Shown one piece after another: positions 1 through 8,363 of a stretch of DNA of 52,813 nt. Positions within the stretch are counted from its first letter, which is position 1. Every line of letters starts with the position of its first letter. The DNA is from Butyrivibrio sp. (GTDB taxonomy: Bacteria; Bacillota; Clostridia; Lachnospirales; Lachnospiraceae). The notes under the pieces were generated by a model, which was not told where the DNA came from, made no database searches, and saw only the letters and a program-made list of their open reading frames with translations. Location of the stretch: NCBI GenBank assembly GCA_024694565.1, contig JAILJR010000026.1, forward strand, positions 1 through 52,813, given 5' to 3'. The translations under genes and the position numbers were made by a program.

Positions 1-1236
1 GAGGCAGCTCCTACAGCTGACGTTGCATCTGAGGGCGAGCATGAGCTTTCAGTTTATGCTTGGGACAAGAACTTCAATATCCCAGCTCTTGAGGCTGCAG
101 AGAAGGCTTACCAGACTGTTGATCCTGATTTCAAGCTTAACATTGTAGAGCAGTCAGCTTCATCAGACGTTGAGAATGCCATCACACTTGCTGCTTCATC
201 AGGCGATTACAGCCAGCTTCCTGACATAGTTCTTTTCCAGGATCACTACATCCAGAACTACGTTACAAACTATCCTGATGCATGGCTTGATCTTGAGGAT
301 GCAGGAATTGACTGGTCAGATTTCGGTGCTGAGAAGCTTTCTTATTCAACAGTAGGCGGCAAGCACTACGGCGCTCCTGTAGATAACGGAACATCAATCT
401 TTGCATATCGTACAGATATCCTTGAGGAGTGCGGATACACTCTTGATGATGTAACAGGAATTACCTGGGACAGATGGCTTGAGATTGGCCGTGATGTTAA
501 GGCTAAGACAGGCAAGTACCTCGTTTCAATGGATCACAACGGAGATGATCTTCCTTACATGATGATGCAGGCAGAAGGCAAGTCACAGTGGAAGGACGGA
601 GCACCTAACTTCGTTGACAATGAGGACCTCAAGGCAATCCTTAATGTTATCGTTACAGGTGCCAAGGACGGCGTTATCTACCTCTGCAATGACTGGTCTG
701 AGTACACAGATACATCAATCATTGGTGACCAGGTAGCAGGCGTGTTCAACGGAAACTGGATCATTCCTACAATGGAGCAGGTTAAGGAGAACAGCGGAAA
801 GTGGGAGATCACATCAGCTCCTACACTTTCAGGTAAGGAAGGCTATGCTGCCAACGGCGGTTCTTCACTCTACATCACAGGCAACTGCAAGAATCCTGAG
901 CTTGCAAAGGCATTCCTTGCTTACACATTCGGTGGCGGAGAGGGCGCTATAGCTACATATGATGATGCTCTTCGCAACGGTGGTGTTATCACAACATGCA
1001 TTTCAGCTTCCAAGTCTGATGTATATCAGGAAGGCGTTGAGTTCTTCAATGGACAGTCAGTATATGCTGACATCGTATCTATGGGTGCAAATGTTCCTGT
1101 AGTAGAGCAGAACGACTATCACTACACAGCACGTCAGTACATCGGCGCAGCTATCACAAACGTGATCAACGGTTCTGACCTTGACAAAGAGCTTAAGGAT
1201 GCTGAAGATCAGGTTAAGTTCGAGATGGGACTTTGA
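1..1236 (+). CDS. ABC sugar transporter, extracellular solute-binding protein (5' end cut off by window)
   Basis: The reading frame is open from base 1 to the TGA at 1234-1236, so this is the 3' part of a gene that begins upstream. About 411 residues are visible. The first residues (EAAPTADVASEGEHELSVY) look like the Ala/Thr/Glu-rich linker that follows the lipid-anchored cysteine in Gram-positive binding proteins. What follows resembles family 1 sugar-binding proteins (MalE/UgpB-like): a DIVLFQD segment, then Trp-rich stretches and a C-terminal helix region. It would sit outside the membrane and deliver a sugar to the two permeases just downstream. The ligand cannot be told from sequence, but a LacZ-type enzyme follows, so a galactoside is a fair guess. 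The internal ATG at 529 is not the start, because homologous sequence runs in frame before it. Confidence 0.9.
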   Translation, partial: EAAPTADVASEGEHELSVYAWDKNFNIPALEAAEKAYQTVDPDFKLNIVEQSASSDVENAITLAASSGDYSQLPDIVLFQDHYIQNYVTNYPDAWLDLEDAGIDWSDFGAEKLSYSTVGGKHYGAPVDNGTSIFAYRTDILEECGYTLDDVTGITWDRWLEIGRDVKAKTGKYLVSMDHNGDDLPYMMMQAEGKSQWKDGAPNFVDNEDLKAILNVIVTGAKDGVIYLCNDWSEYTDTSIIGDQVAGVFNGNWIIPTMEQVKENSGKWEITSAPTLSGKEGYAANGGSSLYITGNCKNPELAKAFLAYTFGGGEGAIATYDDALRNGGVITTCISASKSDVYQEGVEFFNGQSVYADIVSMGANVPVVEQNDYHYTARQYIGAAITNVINGSDLDKELKDAEDQVKFEMGL

Positions 1237-1304
1237 TAGAAAATACTCTTTGAGGCTTTTCTGAAAAGATTCTTGCAATTTGAAATAATAGCAATTTAAT
1301 AACC

Positions 1305-1329
1305 GGGGAATCGGAATTACCGATTCCCC
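1305..1329 (+). promoter_or_regulatory. Intercistronic hairpin between binding protein and permease genes
   Basis: A perfect 10-bp stem (1305-1314 with 1320-1329) encloses a 5-base loop. It lies 69 bases after the binding-protein stop and 39 bases before the permease start. No T-run follows, so it is unlikely to be a full terminator. In many sugar ABC operons such a hairpin stabilises the upstream transcript or partly stops transcription, so that more binding protein than permease is made. That role is inferred here. Confidence 0.6.
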
Positions 1330-1368
1330 AAATTTAACGAAACCTTTATGAAAAAAGGGGAGATTACA

Positions 1369-2268
1369 ATGGAAAAAAAGAGTAAAATGGGCCTTTTGGC
1401 CAAGCAGAAAGCAGCTGGCTGGCTCTTTCTTGTTCTTGCGTCCGCAATGATCATAGTTATGAGTTTTTACCCGATGGTACAGGCTTTTATAACATCATTC
1501 AAAACCGGCTCCAGTGCCAATATGCAGTGGGCATCACCACTGTTTTATAACTATAAGAGAATGTTCCAGGACAAAATGTTTATGAGATCGGTTGGAAATA
1601 CTTTCCTCTACCTCATAATACAGGTTCCGATCATGCTGGTTCTGGCAATCCTTTTTGCCCAGCTTCTTAACAACAAGGACCTGAAGTTTCGCGGACTTTT
1701 CCGTACATGCATTTTCCTTCCATGTGCAGTATCTCTTGTATCATATGCCCTTATTTTCAGGACAATATTTGCAACACAGGGACTTATCAATATCATACTT
1801 ATGAACCTCGGAATCATCTCTGAGGGAATCAACTGGCTCGGCCAGACAAATACTGCAAGACTTGTCATCATCATAGCACTGATATGGAGATGGACTGGAT
1901 ACAACATGGTATTCTACCTTGCAGGCCTACAGAATATTGAATACTCAGTGTATGAGGCAGCCAAGATTGACGGAGCGACAGGCTGGAAGACCTTCTGGTA
2001 TGTTACGGTGCCGCTGCTTAAGCCCGTCATCATCATGACATTCATCATGTCAATAAATGGTACACTTCAGCTCTTCGATGAGTCAGTCAACCTGACAAAC
2101 GGAGGTCCTGCAAATACCACCATCACAATGTCTCACTACATTTACAATAACTCTTTCGGACAGGGCGTAGCTAACTTTGGTTATGCATCTGCTATGTCAT
2201 TCTTCGTATTTATTCTTGTTGCTGTACTTGCGGCAATAAATCTGAAAGTAGGTGATACACGTGACTGA
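1369..2268 (+). CDS. ABC sugar transporter permease, MalF type
   Basis: This is an integral membrane subunit of a carbohydrate ABC importer (binding-protein-dependent transport, 299 residues). About six hydrophobic segments are visible, beginning near residues 14-38. The cytoplasmic EAA loop that docks the ATPase is clear: YEAAKIDGATGWKTFWYVTVP. I chose the ATG at 1369 because GGGGAG lies seven bases before it. An in-frame ATG at 1348 would add seven residues but has no ribosome site. It overlaps the next permease by a few bases, as is usual for MalF/MalG-like pairs. No ATPase gene is nearby, so a shared MsmX-type ATPase encoded elsewhere is likely. Confidence 0.93.
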   Translation: MEKKSKMGLLAKQKAAGWLFLVLASAMIIVMSFYPMVQAFITSFKTGSSANMQWASPLFYNYKRMFQDKMFMRSVGNTFLYLIIQVPIMLVLAILFAQLLNNKDLKFRGLFRTCIFLPCAVSLVSYALIFRTIFATQGLINIILMNLGIISEGINWLGQTNTARLVIIIALIWRWTGYNMVFYLAGLQNIEYSVYEAAKIDGATGWKTFWYVTVPLLKPVIIMTFIMSINGTLQLFDESVNLTNGGPANTTITMSHYIYNNSFGQGVANFGYASAMSFFVFILVAVLAAINLKVGDTRD

Positions 2269-3100
2269 GAAGAAAGTTAAATATAACAGCAGTGCAATAC
2301 AAAAGAGGCTTATACCTACATATATCTTTTTGACAATCTGCTCCTTGATTTCTGTATTTCCTCTGTTCTGGATGATAACGGCAGCAACAAATCAGACTGT
2401 CGATGTATCAAGAGGAAAGATATGGTTTGGCTCTTACGCAGTTGAGAACTTCCTGAACCTTTTACACAGCACAAACCTGTGGACTTCATTTGGCAACTCA
2501 TGTCTGTACGCCACTGTTCAGACTCTGCTCTGTATCTTTATCTGCTCACTTGCAGGTTATGGCTTTGAGCTCTACCACGACAAGGGAAAAGACATACTGT
2601 TTGCTGTATTGCTTATGGCTATGATGATTCCCGGGGTTGCTACGATGATTCCTCTGTTTACCATGATGAGTAAGCTGCACTTTCTTAATACTGTATGGGG
2701 CTTCGTACTTCCTGCAATATCAACCCCCTTCATGATCATGATGTTCAGACAGAACTCAAGAAACTTCCCTGTAGATATCATGGAGGCAGCAAGAATTGAC
2801 GGCCTTTCAGAGCTGATGATATTCTTCCGCATGTATATGCCGGTCATGAAGTCAACATACGCAGCAGCTGCTGTTATCACATTCATGAATGCATGGAATG
2901 CATACCTTTGGCCAAGAGTCGTAATGACAGATAACAGGGCACAGACAATGCCTATGCTCATAGCTAACCTCGCAGGTGGTTACACTATCGACTACGGAAT
3001 GCTTATGATGGGCGTTTTATTCTGCTCACTTCCTACAATGTTTATATTCTTCGTTCTGCAGAAGCAGTTCACGGAAGGTATTACAGGAGCTGTGAAGTAA
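2261..3100 (+). CDS. ABC sugar transporter permease, MalG type
   Basis: This is the second transmembrane subunit of the same importer (279 residues). It has about six membrane segments and a MalG-type EAA loop (MEAARIDGLSELMIFFRMYMP). Two GTG starts compete, 2252 and 2261. I prefer 2261 because AGTAGG lies at a normal distance before it, while 2252 has a poor ribosome site. Either way it overlaps the end of the MalF-type gene (stop at 2266-2268), implying translational coupling. Together with the upstream binding protein it should form the channel. The substrate is unknown, but the downstream beta-galactosidase suggests galactosides. Confidence 0.93.
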   Translation: MTEKKVKYNSSAIQKRLIPTYIFLTICSLISVFPLFWMITAATNQTVDVSRGKIWFGSYAVENFLNLLHSTNLWTSFGNSCLYATVQTLLCIFICSLAGYGFELYHDKGKDILFAVLLMAMMIPGVATMIPLFTMMSKLHFLNTVWGFVLPAISTPFMIMMFRQNSRNFPVDIMEAARIDGLSELMIFFRMYMPVMKSTYAAAAVITFMNAWNAYLWPRVVMTDNRAQTMPMLIANLAGGYTIDYGMLMMGVLFCSLPTMFIFFVLQKQFTEGITGAVK

Positions 3101-3107
3101 AAATGTT

Positions 3108-3145
3108 AAGTGCAGAAAAGACATTTCTTTTCTGCACTTATTTTA
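3108..3145 (+). terminator. Rho-independent terminator after the ABC transporter genes
   Basis: A perfect 13-bp stem (3108-3120 with 3127-3139) closes a 6-base loop and is followed by ATTTTA. It starts eight bases after the permease stop. It should end most transporter transcripts before lacZ. Confidence 0.8.
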
Positions 3146-3170
3146 CATAAAAAACGATTTAATATACTAT
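3142..3170 (+). promoter_or_regulatory. Candidate sigma-A promoter for the beta-galactosidase gene
   Basis: TTTACA (3142-3147) and TACTAT (3165-3170) are separated by 17 bases, about 60 bases before the lacZ start. The -35 box overlaps the tail of the preceding terminator. An overlapping TATACT at 3163 is an alternative -10. Based on consensus match only. Confidence 0.4.
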
Positions 3171-3232
3171 AAACTGTCCTGAGGAATGCATTGTGTATAG
3201 CCTTAGGGCCAATTTATAAGGGGTTTTATACT

Positions 3233-6200
3233 ATGGAAAAGTTTGATGTAAATATTATTGGCGATCCCAGGGTGTTTGAGCAGAACAGGCTTCCTGCTCA
3301 TTCGGATCATATAGCTTACAGATCCGAAGCTGAGATTGACACTGAAAAGAGCAGCTATCGCCTCAGTCTGGACGGAGTATGGCAGTTCCGTTATTCCAAA
3401 AATATCAAGGAGGCTCCCGAGGGCTTTTTTGAAACAGATTATGATACCTCAGGGTGGGACAGGATACATGTGCCCGCACATATTCAGATGGAAGGCTATG
3501 ACAGGCCTCAGTATGTAAATGTGCAGTATCCCTGGGATGGTCACGAAGAGCTTACTCCTCCACAGATACCGGTTCAGTTTAATCCGGTAGGGGATTATGT
3601 TAAGCTGTTTACTTTGCCGTCTGATTTTAAGGGTGAAAAGATCTGTATATCCTTCCAGGGTGTCGAGAGCGGTTTCGCCCTATGGTTAAACGGCCGGTAT
3701 GTCGGCTACAGTGAGAATACCTTTGACCCGGCAGAATTTGATCTGACAGACAAGCTGGTTAAAGGCGAAAACAAGCTTGCAGTAAGGGTATTTAAGTGGA
3801 CAGCCGGAAGCTGGTGTGAGGATCAGGATTTCTTCAGATTCTCCGGAATATTCAGAGGCGTTTATCTCTATGCAGTTCCCAGGGTCCATGTATATGATCT
3901 TGCTCTTAAGCCCACGGTATCAGCAAATCTAAAGGATGCAAAGCTGGAATTCAAGGCTGTTACAGAGGGGGTCGGCCTTATGGAGCTAAGACTGAGCTTC
4001 CGGGGCGAGAAGGTTCTTGAGGGTACAATTCCGCTCTCAGAATCCGGTGAAACTACAGGAAGCTGTAATATCAATAATCCTGTTCTCTGGAGCGCAGAGG
4101 AGCCAAATCTGTATGAGCTGCTTCTGACAATAACCGACAATGCCCACAAGGTTTATGAGGTGATAAGGCAGTTTGTGGGATTCAGGCGCTTTGAGATGAA
4201 GGACGGCCTGATGCTTCTCAACGGCAAGAGGATAGTCTTCAAGGGCGTAAACAGACATGAGTTCAGCAATAAAAACGGAAGGGTACCTGACAGAGCAGAG
4301 CTTCTGACGGATATCCTGACAATGAAGAGAAACAATATTAATGCCATAAGGACAAGCCATTATCCCGATGACAGTGCTTTGTATGAGCTGTGTGATATCT
4401 ACGGACTGTATCTTATTGCAGAAAACAACATGGAGACCCATGGAACCTGGGAGCCTTTCGAGAGAGGAACCAAGGGAGAGGAGTATATAGTTCCTAAGGA
4501 CAATGATATCTGGGAGGGGCTTTTACTGGACAGGGTAAACTCCTGCTACCAGAGGGACAAAAATCACCCGTCTATACTGATCTGGTCCTGCGGAAATGAA
4601 TCCTTTGGCGGTGAAGTTATCGCAAAGATGAGTGCTCTTTTCAAAAAGCTTGATCCCAACAGACTTGTGCACTATGAGGGAGTTTGTCATGACAGAAGAT
4701 TTCCCGACACCTCCGATATGGAAAGCCAGATGTATCCATCTGTTGCAGCAATCAGGAGCTTTCTTAAGGAAAACACTCAAAAGCCATTTATCTGCTGCGA
4801 GTATTCACATGCCATGGGCAATTCCTGCGGAGGAATGCATTATTACACAGATCTGACTGATGAAGAGCCCAGGTATCAGGGCGGGTTTATCTGGGATTAT
4901 ATAGATCAGTCCATAACAAAAAAGGACAGATACGGAAAAGAATTTGAGGCCTACGGCGGAGATTTCGGTGACAGACCGACTGATTACAACTTCAGCGGAA
5001 ACGGCATAACCTATGGCGACCGAACACCATCTCCCAAGATGCAGGAGGTCAAGTTCAATTATCAGAACATCAGCGTTGAATTTGATAAGAGCAAAAAGAA
5101 GTTTAAGGTTATAAACAAAAATCTTTTCACTAACACAGATAACTTCGGTGCATACGTTATTCTTTCGGCTAATGGATCTGACATTTTAAGAAAGAGTATG
5201 GAAATAGGTGTTGCACCTCTTTCTTCAAAGAGCTTTGCAGTGCCTCAGGCGATTCTTGACAAGGTATCGGAGCTAACATCTGCGCAGTCACTTAAGGATG
5301 ATGAGTATGAGTATGTAATAACAGTATCCTTTGTCCTCAAAGAAGATACTCTTTGGGCAAAGGCAGGGCATGAAGTTGCGTTTGGCCAGATGGTATATAA
5401 TAATCTGAAGTGGAAGTATAAGTGCGACAAGCCGCTTAAGGTTGTTATGGGCAATAACAATCTGGGAATATACGGAGACGACTTTTCAGCAATCTTCACT
5501 TATCCTGCTGCATCACTTGCATCATATGTCTACTGCGGCAGGGAGTTGATCGAAAAGAATCCTGTTCCCAATTTCTGGAGGGCGCCCACTGACAATGACA
5601 ACGGCTATACAATGGCAAACAGGTATGCTCAGTGGAAGATAGCCAGTATGTACGCAACCCTGAAGGGAAAAGAGCTCTATAAATTTACTATGCCTGAGGT
5701 TAAGCAGGAGAAGAACAGTATCACTATAAAATACAGATACTACATCCCTACAACTCCCGAGACCGAGTGCTTTGTGGCTTATGAAGTTTTTGGAGACGGT
5801 ACCATCAGGTGTGAGCTCTCAATGGACGAGATAGAGAAGCTTGGTGACATGCCCGAATTTGGAATGCTATTTAAGCTAAACGCTGACTTTGATCAGCTCA
5901 CCTGGTATGGCCTCGGACCGGAGGAAACCTACGAGGACAGAAAACAGGGCGGAAAGCTCGGGCTATACCGCAATGAGGTAAAGGATAATTTTGCAAGATA
6001 TCTGATGCCTCAGGAGTGCGGGAACAAGTGTGACGTGCGTTTTGCCAGAGTAACTGACAAGAGGGGAAGAGGAATGATGTTCTTTGGAAAGCCCTTCAAT
6101 TTCAGTGCACTTCCATATTCACCGCACGAGATCGAGAATGTGATGCACCCCTTCGAGCTTCCTGAGGTTCATTACACCTATGTCAGGGCTTCCCTGCAGC

Positions 6201-6307
6201 AGCTTGGTATAGCCGGTGACGACAGCTGGGGAGCACAGCCTCATCCAGAGTTCAGACTTCCTTCTGAGGGGTCACTGAAGTTTGAGTTCTTCTTTAGAGG
6301 AATATGA
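3233..6307 (+). CDS. lacZ: Beta-galactosidase, glycoside hydrolase family 2 (LacZ type)
   Basis: This enzyme hydrolyses terminal beta-galactosides such as lactose, probably in the cytoplasm since no signal peptide is seen. From the ATG at 3233 it has 1024 residues, the same as E. coli LacZ. AAGGGG lies nine bases before this ATG; a TTG at 3191 would add 14 residues. Domain order follows the family: sugar-binding jelly roll (about 50-220), Ig-like domain, TIM barrel (about 330-620), Ig-like domain, and the C-terminal small-chain domain. The acid/base Glu is residue 456 in the CGNESFGGE motif and the nucleophile Glu is 523 in CCEYSHAMGNS. The substrate-contact motif RTSHYPDD is also present. 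Its place after a sugar importer suggests uptake and cleavage of galactosides. Confidence 0.96.
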   Translation: MEKFDVNIIGDPRVFEQNRLPAHSDHIAYRSEAEIDTEKSSYRLSLDGVWQFRYSKNIKEAPEGFFETDYDTSGWDRIHVPAHIQMEGYDRPQYVNVQYPWDGHEELTPPQIPVQFNPVGDYVKLFTLPSDFKGEKICISFQGVESGFALWLNGRYVGYSENTFDPAEFDLTDKLVKGENKLAVRVFKWTAGSWCEDQDFFRFSGIFRGVYLYAVPRVHVYDLALKPTVSANLKDAKLEFKAVTEGVGLMELRLSFRGEKVLEGTIPLSESGETTGSCNINNPVLWSAEEPNLYELLLTITDNAHKVYEVIRQFVGFRRFEMKDGLMLLNGKRIVFKGVNRHEFSNKNGRVPDRAELLTDILTMKRNNINAIRTSHYPDDSALYELCDIYGLYLIAENNMETHGTWEPFERGTKGEEYIVPKDNDIWEGLLLDRVNSCYQRDKNHPSILIWSCGNESFGGEVIAKMSALFKKLDPNRLVHYEGVCHDRRFPDTSDMESQMYPSVAAIRSFLKENTQKPFICCEYSHAMGNSCGGMHYYTDLTDEEPRYQGGFIWDYIDQSITKKDRYGKEFEAYGGDFGDRPTDYNFSGNGITYGDRTPSPKMQEVKFNYQNISVEFDKSKKKFKVINKNLFTNTDNFGAYVILSANGSDILRKSMEIGVAPLSSKSFAVPQAILDKVSELTSAQSLKDDEYEYVITVSFVLKEDTLWAKAGHEVAFGQMVYNNLKWKYKCDKPLKVVMGNNNLGIYGDDFSAIFTYPAASLASYVYCGRELIEKNPVPNFWRAPTDNDNGYTMANRYAQWKIASMYATLKGKELYKFTMPEVKQEKNSITIKYRYYIPTTPETECFVAYEVFGDGTIRCELSMDEIEKLGDMPEFGMLFKLNADFDQLTWYGLGPEETYEDRKQGGKLGLYRNEVKDNFARYLMPQECGNKCDVRFARVTDKRGRGMMFFGKPFNFSALPYSPHEIENVMHPFELPEVHYTYVRASLQQLGIAGDDSWGAQPHPEFRLPSEGSLKFEFFFRGI

Positions 6308-6342
6308 TTATATAGACAATTGCGATTGGAATGACTTTCTAC

Positions 6343-6475
6343 GGCCAGTCATTATTCACAAACACCACGGTCATGCTTTTGCACCTTTGCTGCGGCAGAG
6401 GTGCAAAGAGACCAGAGTACACAAAGGTACCTTCGGTTGTTTGAGAATGATGACTGGCGAGCTTTTGTCGGGGAG
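6343..6475. repeat. Palindromic intergenic repeat, copy A
   Basis: Two inverted arms of about 24 bases (6343-6366 and 6435-6458) match with two mismatches and one gap. Inside is a second hairpin with a perfect 9-bp stem (6378-6386 with 6399-6407). The right end continues into GAGCTTTTGTCGGG, which read on the other strand recurs at 25371-25390 and 52570-52589. This element fills most of the gap between lacZ and the aldolase gene. No promoter was recognised in the remaining bases. The small open frames crossing it (6282-6506, 6401-6625) are judged non-coding. Confidence 0.7.
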
Positions 6476-6584
6476 CTTATTCTATTTTTGGATGATATTC
6501 ATTTAATTCACATGGACAGAAAAGGGGGTTTGTGGGATAATTATGTAAATTTTCGCAGATGTCACAATTTGAAGGGTGATGAAT

Positions 6585-8363
6585 ATGGATGTAAACGATA
6601 TTTACGGCATAAACGGGACAGATAGCACTCTAGGAGCTTATGCTCAGAGTGGGTTAAATAATGCGCAAGATGGATATGCTCAGAATGGAATGGGTAATCC
6701 GGCATATGCATATGCCCGGAATGGAATGGGCAATGCAGCTGAGGGATATGCTCAGAATGGAATGAGTAATCCGGCAGATGGATATGCTCAGAATGGAATG
6801 GGTAATCCGGCAGGTGTATATGCTCAGAACGGGATGGTTTATGGCGCCGGGGATTATGATAACGGCGGAGTTAATTATGCTCAGGATGAGCTTGATGTGA
6901 TCGGTATCGACAATAACAGGGGAAATTATTATCAGCAGGAGCCTTATGAAGAAGCCGGACATTACGGTAAGCCCTACGAAATGGATCAGTACGGCGAGGC
7001 TTATAGCGATGAGGAGTCTTATCATGAAGAGTCCTACGGCGAAGAGTCCTACGGCGAAGAGTCCTATGACGGTGAGAGCGGCGATGAAGAGAGCGACCTA
7101 TATTATAAGAGAAAAGAGATAATCGAGGTTGCCAGATATCTCTATGACATCGGGCTTATTGTCAGAACCTGGGGCAATGTAAGTGCGAGGATTGATAATG
7201 CACATTTTCTGATAACTCCAAGCGGCATCAGATATGAAGATCTTACTCCTGAGATGATTCCAATTGTCAGGCTAAAAGACATGTCATATCAGGGGGATTA
7301 TATTCCATCAAGTGAGAGCAAGGTACATGCGGCCTGTTACAAGACAAGGCCTGAGTGTAAATTTATTGTACATACACACCAGGTTTTTGCTTCCTGTGCA
7401 GGTGCACTGGGAATGAAGAGGATCGCAACTTATTTTGACGATGAGGAATTAGTTATTCCAGTAGTTCCGTACGGATATCCCGGAACAGAGAAGCTTGCTG
7501 ACAATGTTGCACACTCACTAAGGAAATTTAAGAATGCCAATGCTGTGATAATGGCAAACCATGGAACTGTATGTCTTGGACAGTCGTCCCGTGAGGCAGT
7601 GTATGAAGCTCAGAGGATGGAGATTGCCTGCAACGATTTTCTTATTGATGTCTGCAATATGAACATGACGCATGGCGTTGAGGTAGGCTTTAACAGTCAC
7701 CTTGAGGGAGAAAAAATCGTCTATGACATTCCGGATACTCCTGAGAGGGTCAAGAGAATACATGAGCAGATCTACTCCGTAAGACCGGATGTAAAGTATA
7801 TTATCCACAATAAATCCGAGGCAGTTGTTTTGGTTTCGAGAAGGGCAAATCATATGAGGCCGCTTCTTGATGATTTTGCACAGCTCATTGGTACTTCTGT
7901 GAATATACCGAAAAATGAGAGCGAGCTGTATCACAACATAAGAAAGACAGTGAATGTTGTTTTTTCTCCAAATGATGGCGCCTACTGTTTTGGTCCGACT
8001 GAAGATGATGCCCAGGCTGTGGCACTGGTATTGGATAAGGGCTGTATTGCCTACACAGCAGTTCTGCGAAACGGAGAAGGCCATTATGTTCCGACCCTGG
8101 AGTGTATACTCATGAACAGGAATTACAGGAAGAACTACTCCAAGCTGGCAGATAAGGTCGATTCAGCGGATGCTGCAAAGCAGGAAGAGACCGAGGATTC
8201 GCGGTATGAGCAGTATGATGCCGATGCTGAGTATGCAGATGAATTTGACATCTATGAGGAAGATAACGCTGATTTTCTGAGCGATGAGAGTTTGCAGCAA
8301 TATACACAAGGCATGCCGGCTTCTCCAAATGACGATCCGAAGGGAGAACAGGGTTATATATGA
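6585..8363 (+). CDS. Class II aldolase/adducin family protein with N-terminal 12-residue repeats
   Basis: The protein has 592 residues. Residues 19-90 are six tandem 12-residue units of the pattern YAQNGMGNPADG. Residues about 125-165 are Glu/Tyr/Ser-rich (EESYGEESY). Residues about 170-360 form a class II aldolase domain with SSESKVH, zinc-type ligands His263 and His265 in HTHQ, and ANHG. A second, degenerate aldolase-like half (about 385-525) lacks the paired histidines, and the tail is acidic. Family members cleave or epimerise sugar phosphates such as fuculose or ribulose phosphate; the substrate here is unknown. GAAGGG eight bases before ATG 6585 fixes the start, and GTG 6576 and ATG 6579 lie too close to it. 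The stop overlaps the start of the next gene (ATGA). Confidence 0.85.
   Translation: MDVNDIYGINGTDSTLGAYAQSGLNNAQDGYAQNGMGNPAYAYARNGMGNAAEGYAQNGMSNPADGYAQNGMGNPAGVYAQNGMVYGAGDYDNGGVNYAQDELDVIGIDNNRGNYYQQEPYEEAGHYGKPYEMDQYGEAYSDEESYHEESYGEESYGEESYDGESGDEESDLYYKRKEIIEVARYLYDIGLIVRTWGNVSARIDNAHFLITPSGIRYEDLTPEMIPIVRLKDMSYQGDYIPSSESKVHAACYKTRPECKFIVHTHQVFASCAGALGMKRIATYFDDEELVIPVVPYGYPGTEKLADNVAHSLRKFKNANAVIMANHGTVCLGQSSREAVYEAQRMEIACNDFLIDVCNMNMTHGVEVGFNSHLEGEKIVYDIPDTPERVKRIHEQIYSVRPDVKYIIHNKSEAVVLVSRRANHMRPLLDDFAQLIGTSVNIPKNESELYHNIRKTVNVVFSPNDGAYCFGPTEDDAQAVALVLDKGCIAYTAVLRNGEGHYVPTLECILMNRNYRKNYSKLADKVDSADAAKQEETEDSRYEQYDADAEYADEFDIYEEDNADFLSDESLQQYTQGMPASPNDDPKGEQGYI
6639..6854 (+). repeat. 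Six tandem 36-bp coding repeats
   Basis: Six head-to-tail units of 36 bases start at 6639, 6675, 6711, 6747, 6783 and 6819, each encoding a variant of YAQNGMGNPADG. Units 2 to 5 are the most alike. There are no spacers between them and the frame is kept, so this is a protein repeat and not a CRISPR array. Confidence 0.9.

Noticed and set aside
529..1236. ATG at 529 as the start of a 235-residue protein
   Set aside because: The same frame is open to base 1 with binding-protein sequence throughout, so 529 is internal to a gene cut by the window edge.
6282..6625. Two 74-residue + strand frames between lacZ and the aldolase
   Set aside because: They run through palindrome copy A, overlap each other and have no ribosome sites.
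6639..6854. 36-bp repeats resembling a CRISPR array
   Set aside because: Units are contiguous without spacers, keep the reading frame and encode a protein repeat. No cas genes are present. The same holds for 50982-51089.
6654..7025. 123-residue minus-strand frame opposite the aldolase repeats
   Set aside because: It is a by-product of the repetitive DNA on the + strand; its Ile/Ser/His-rich product has no family features.
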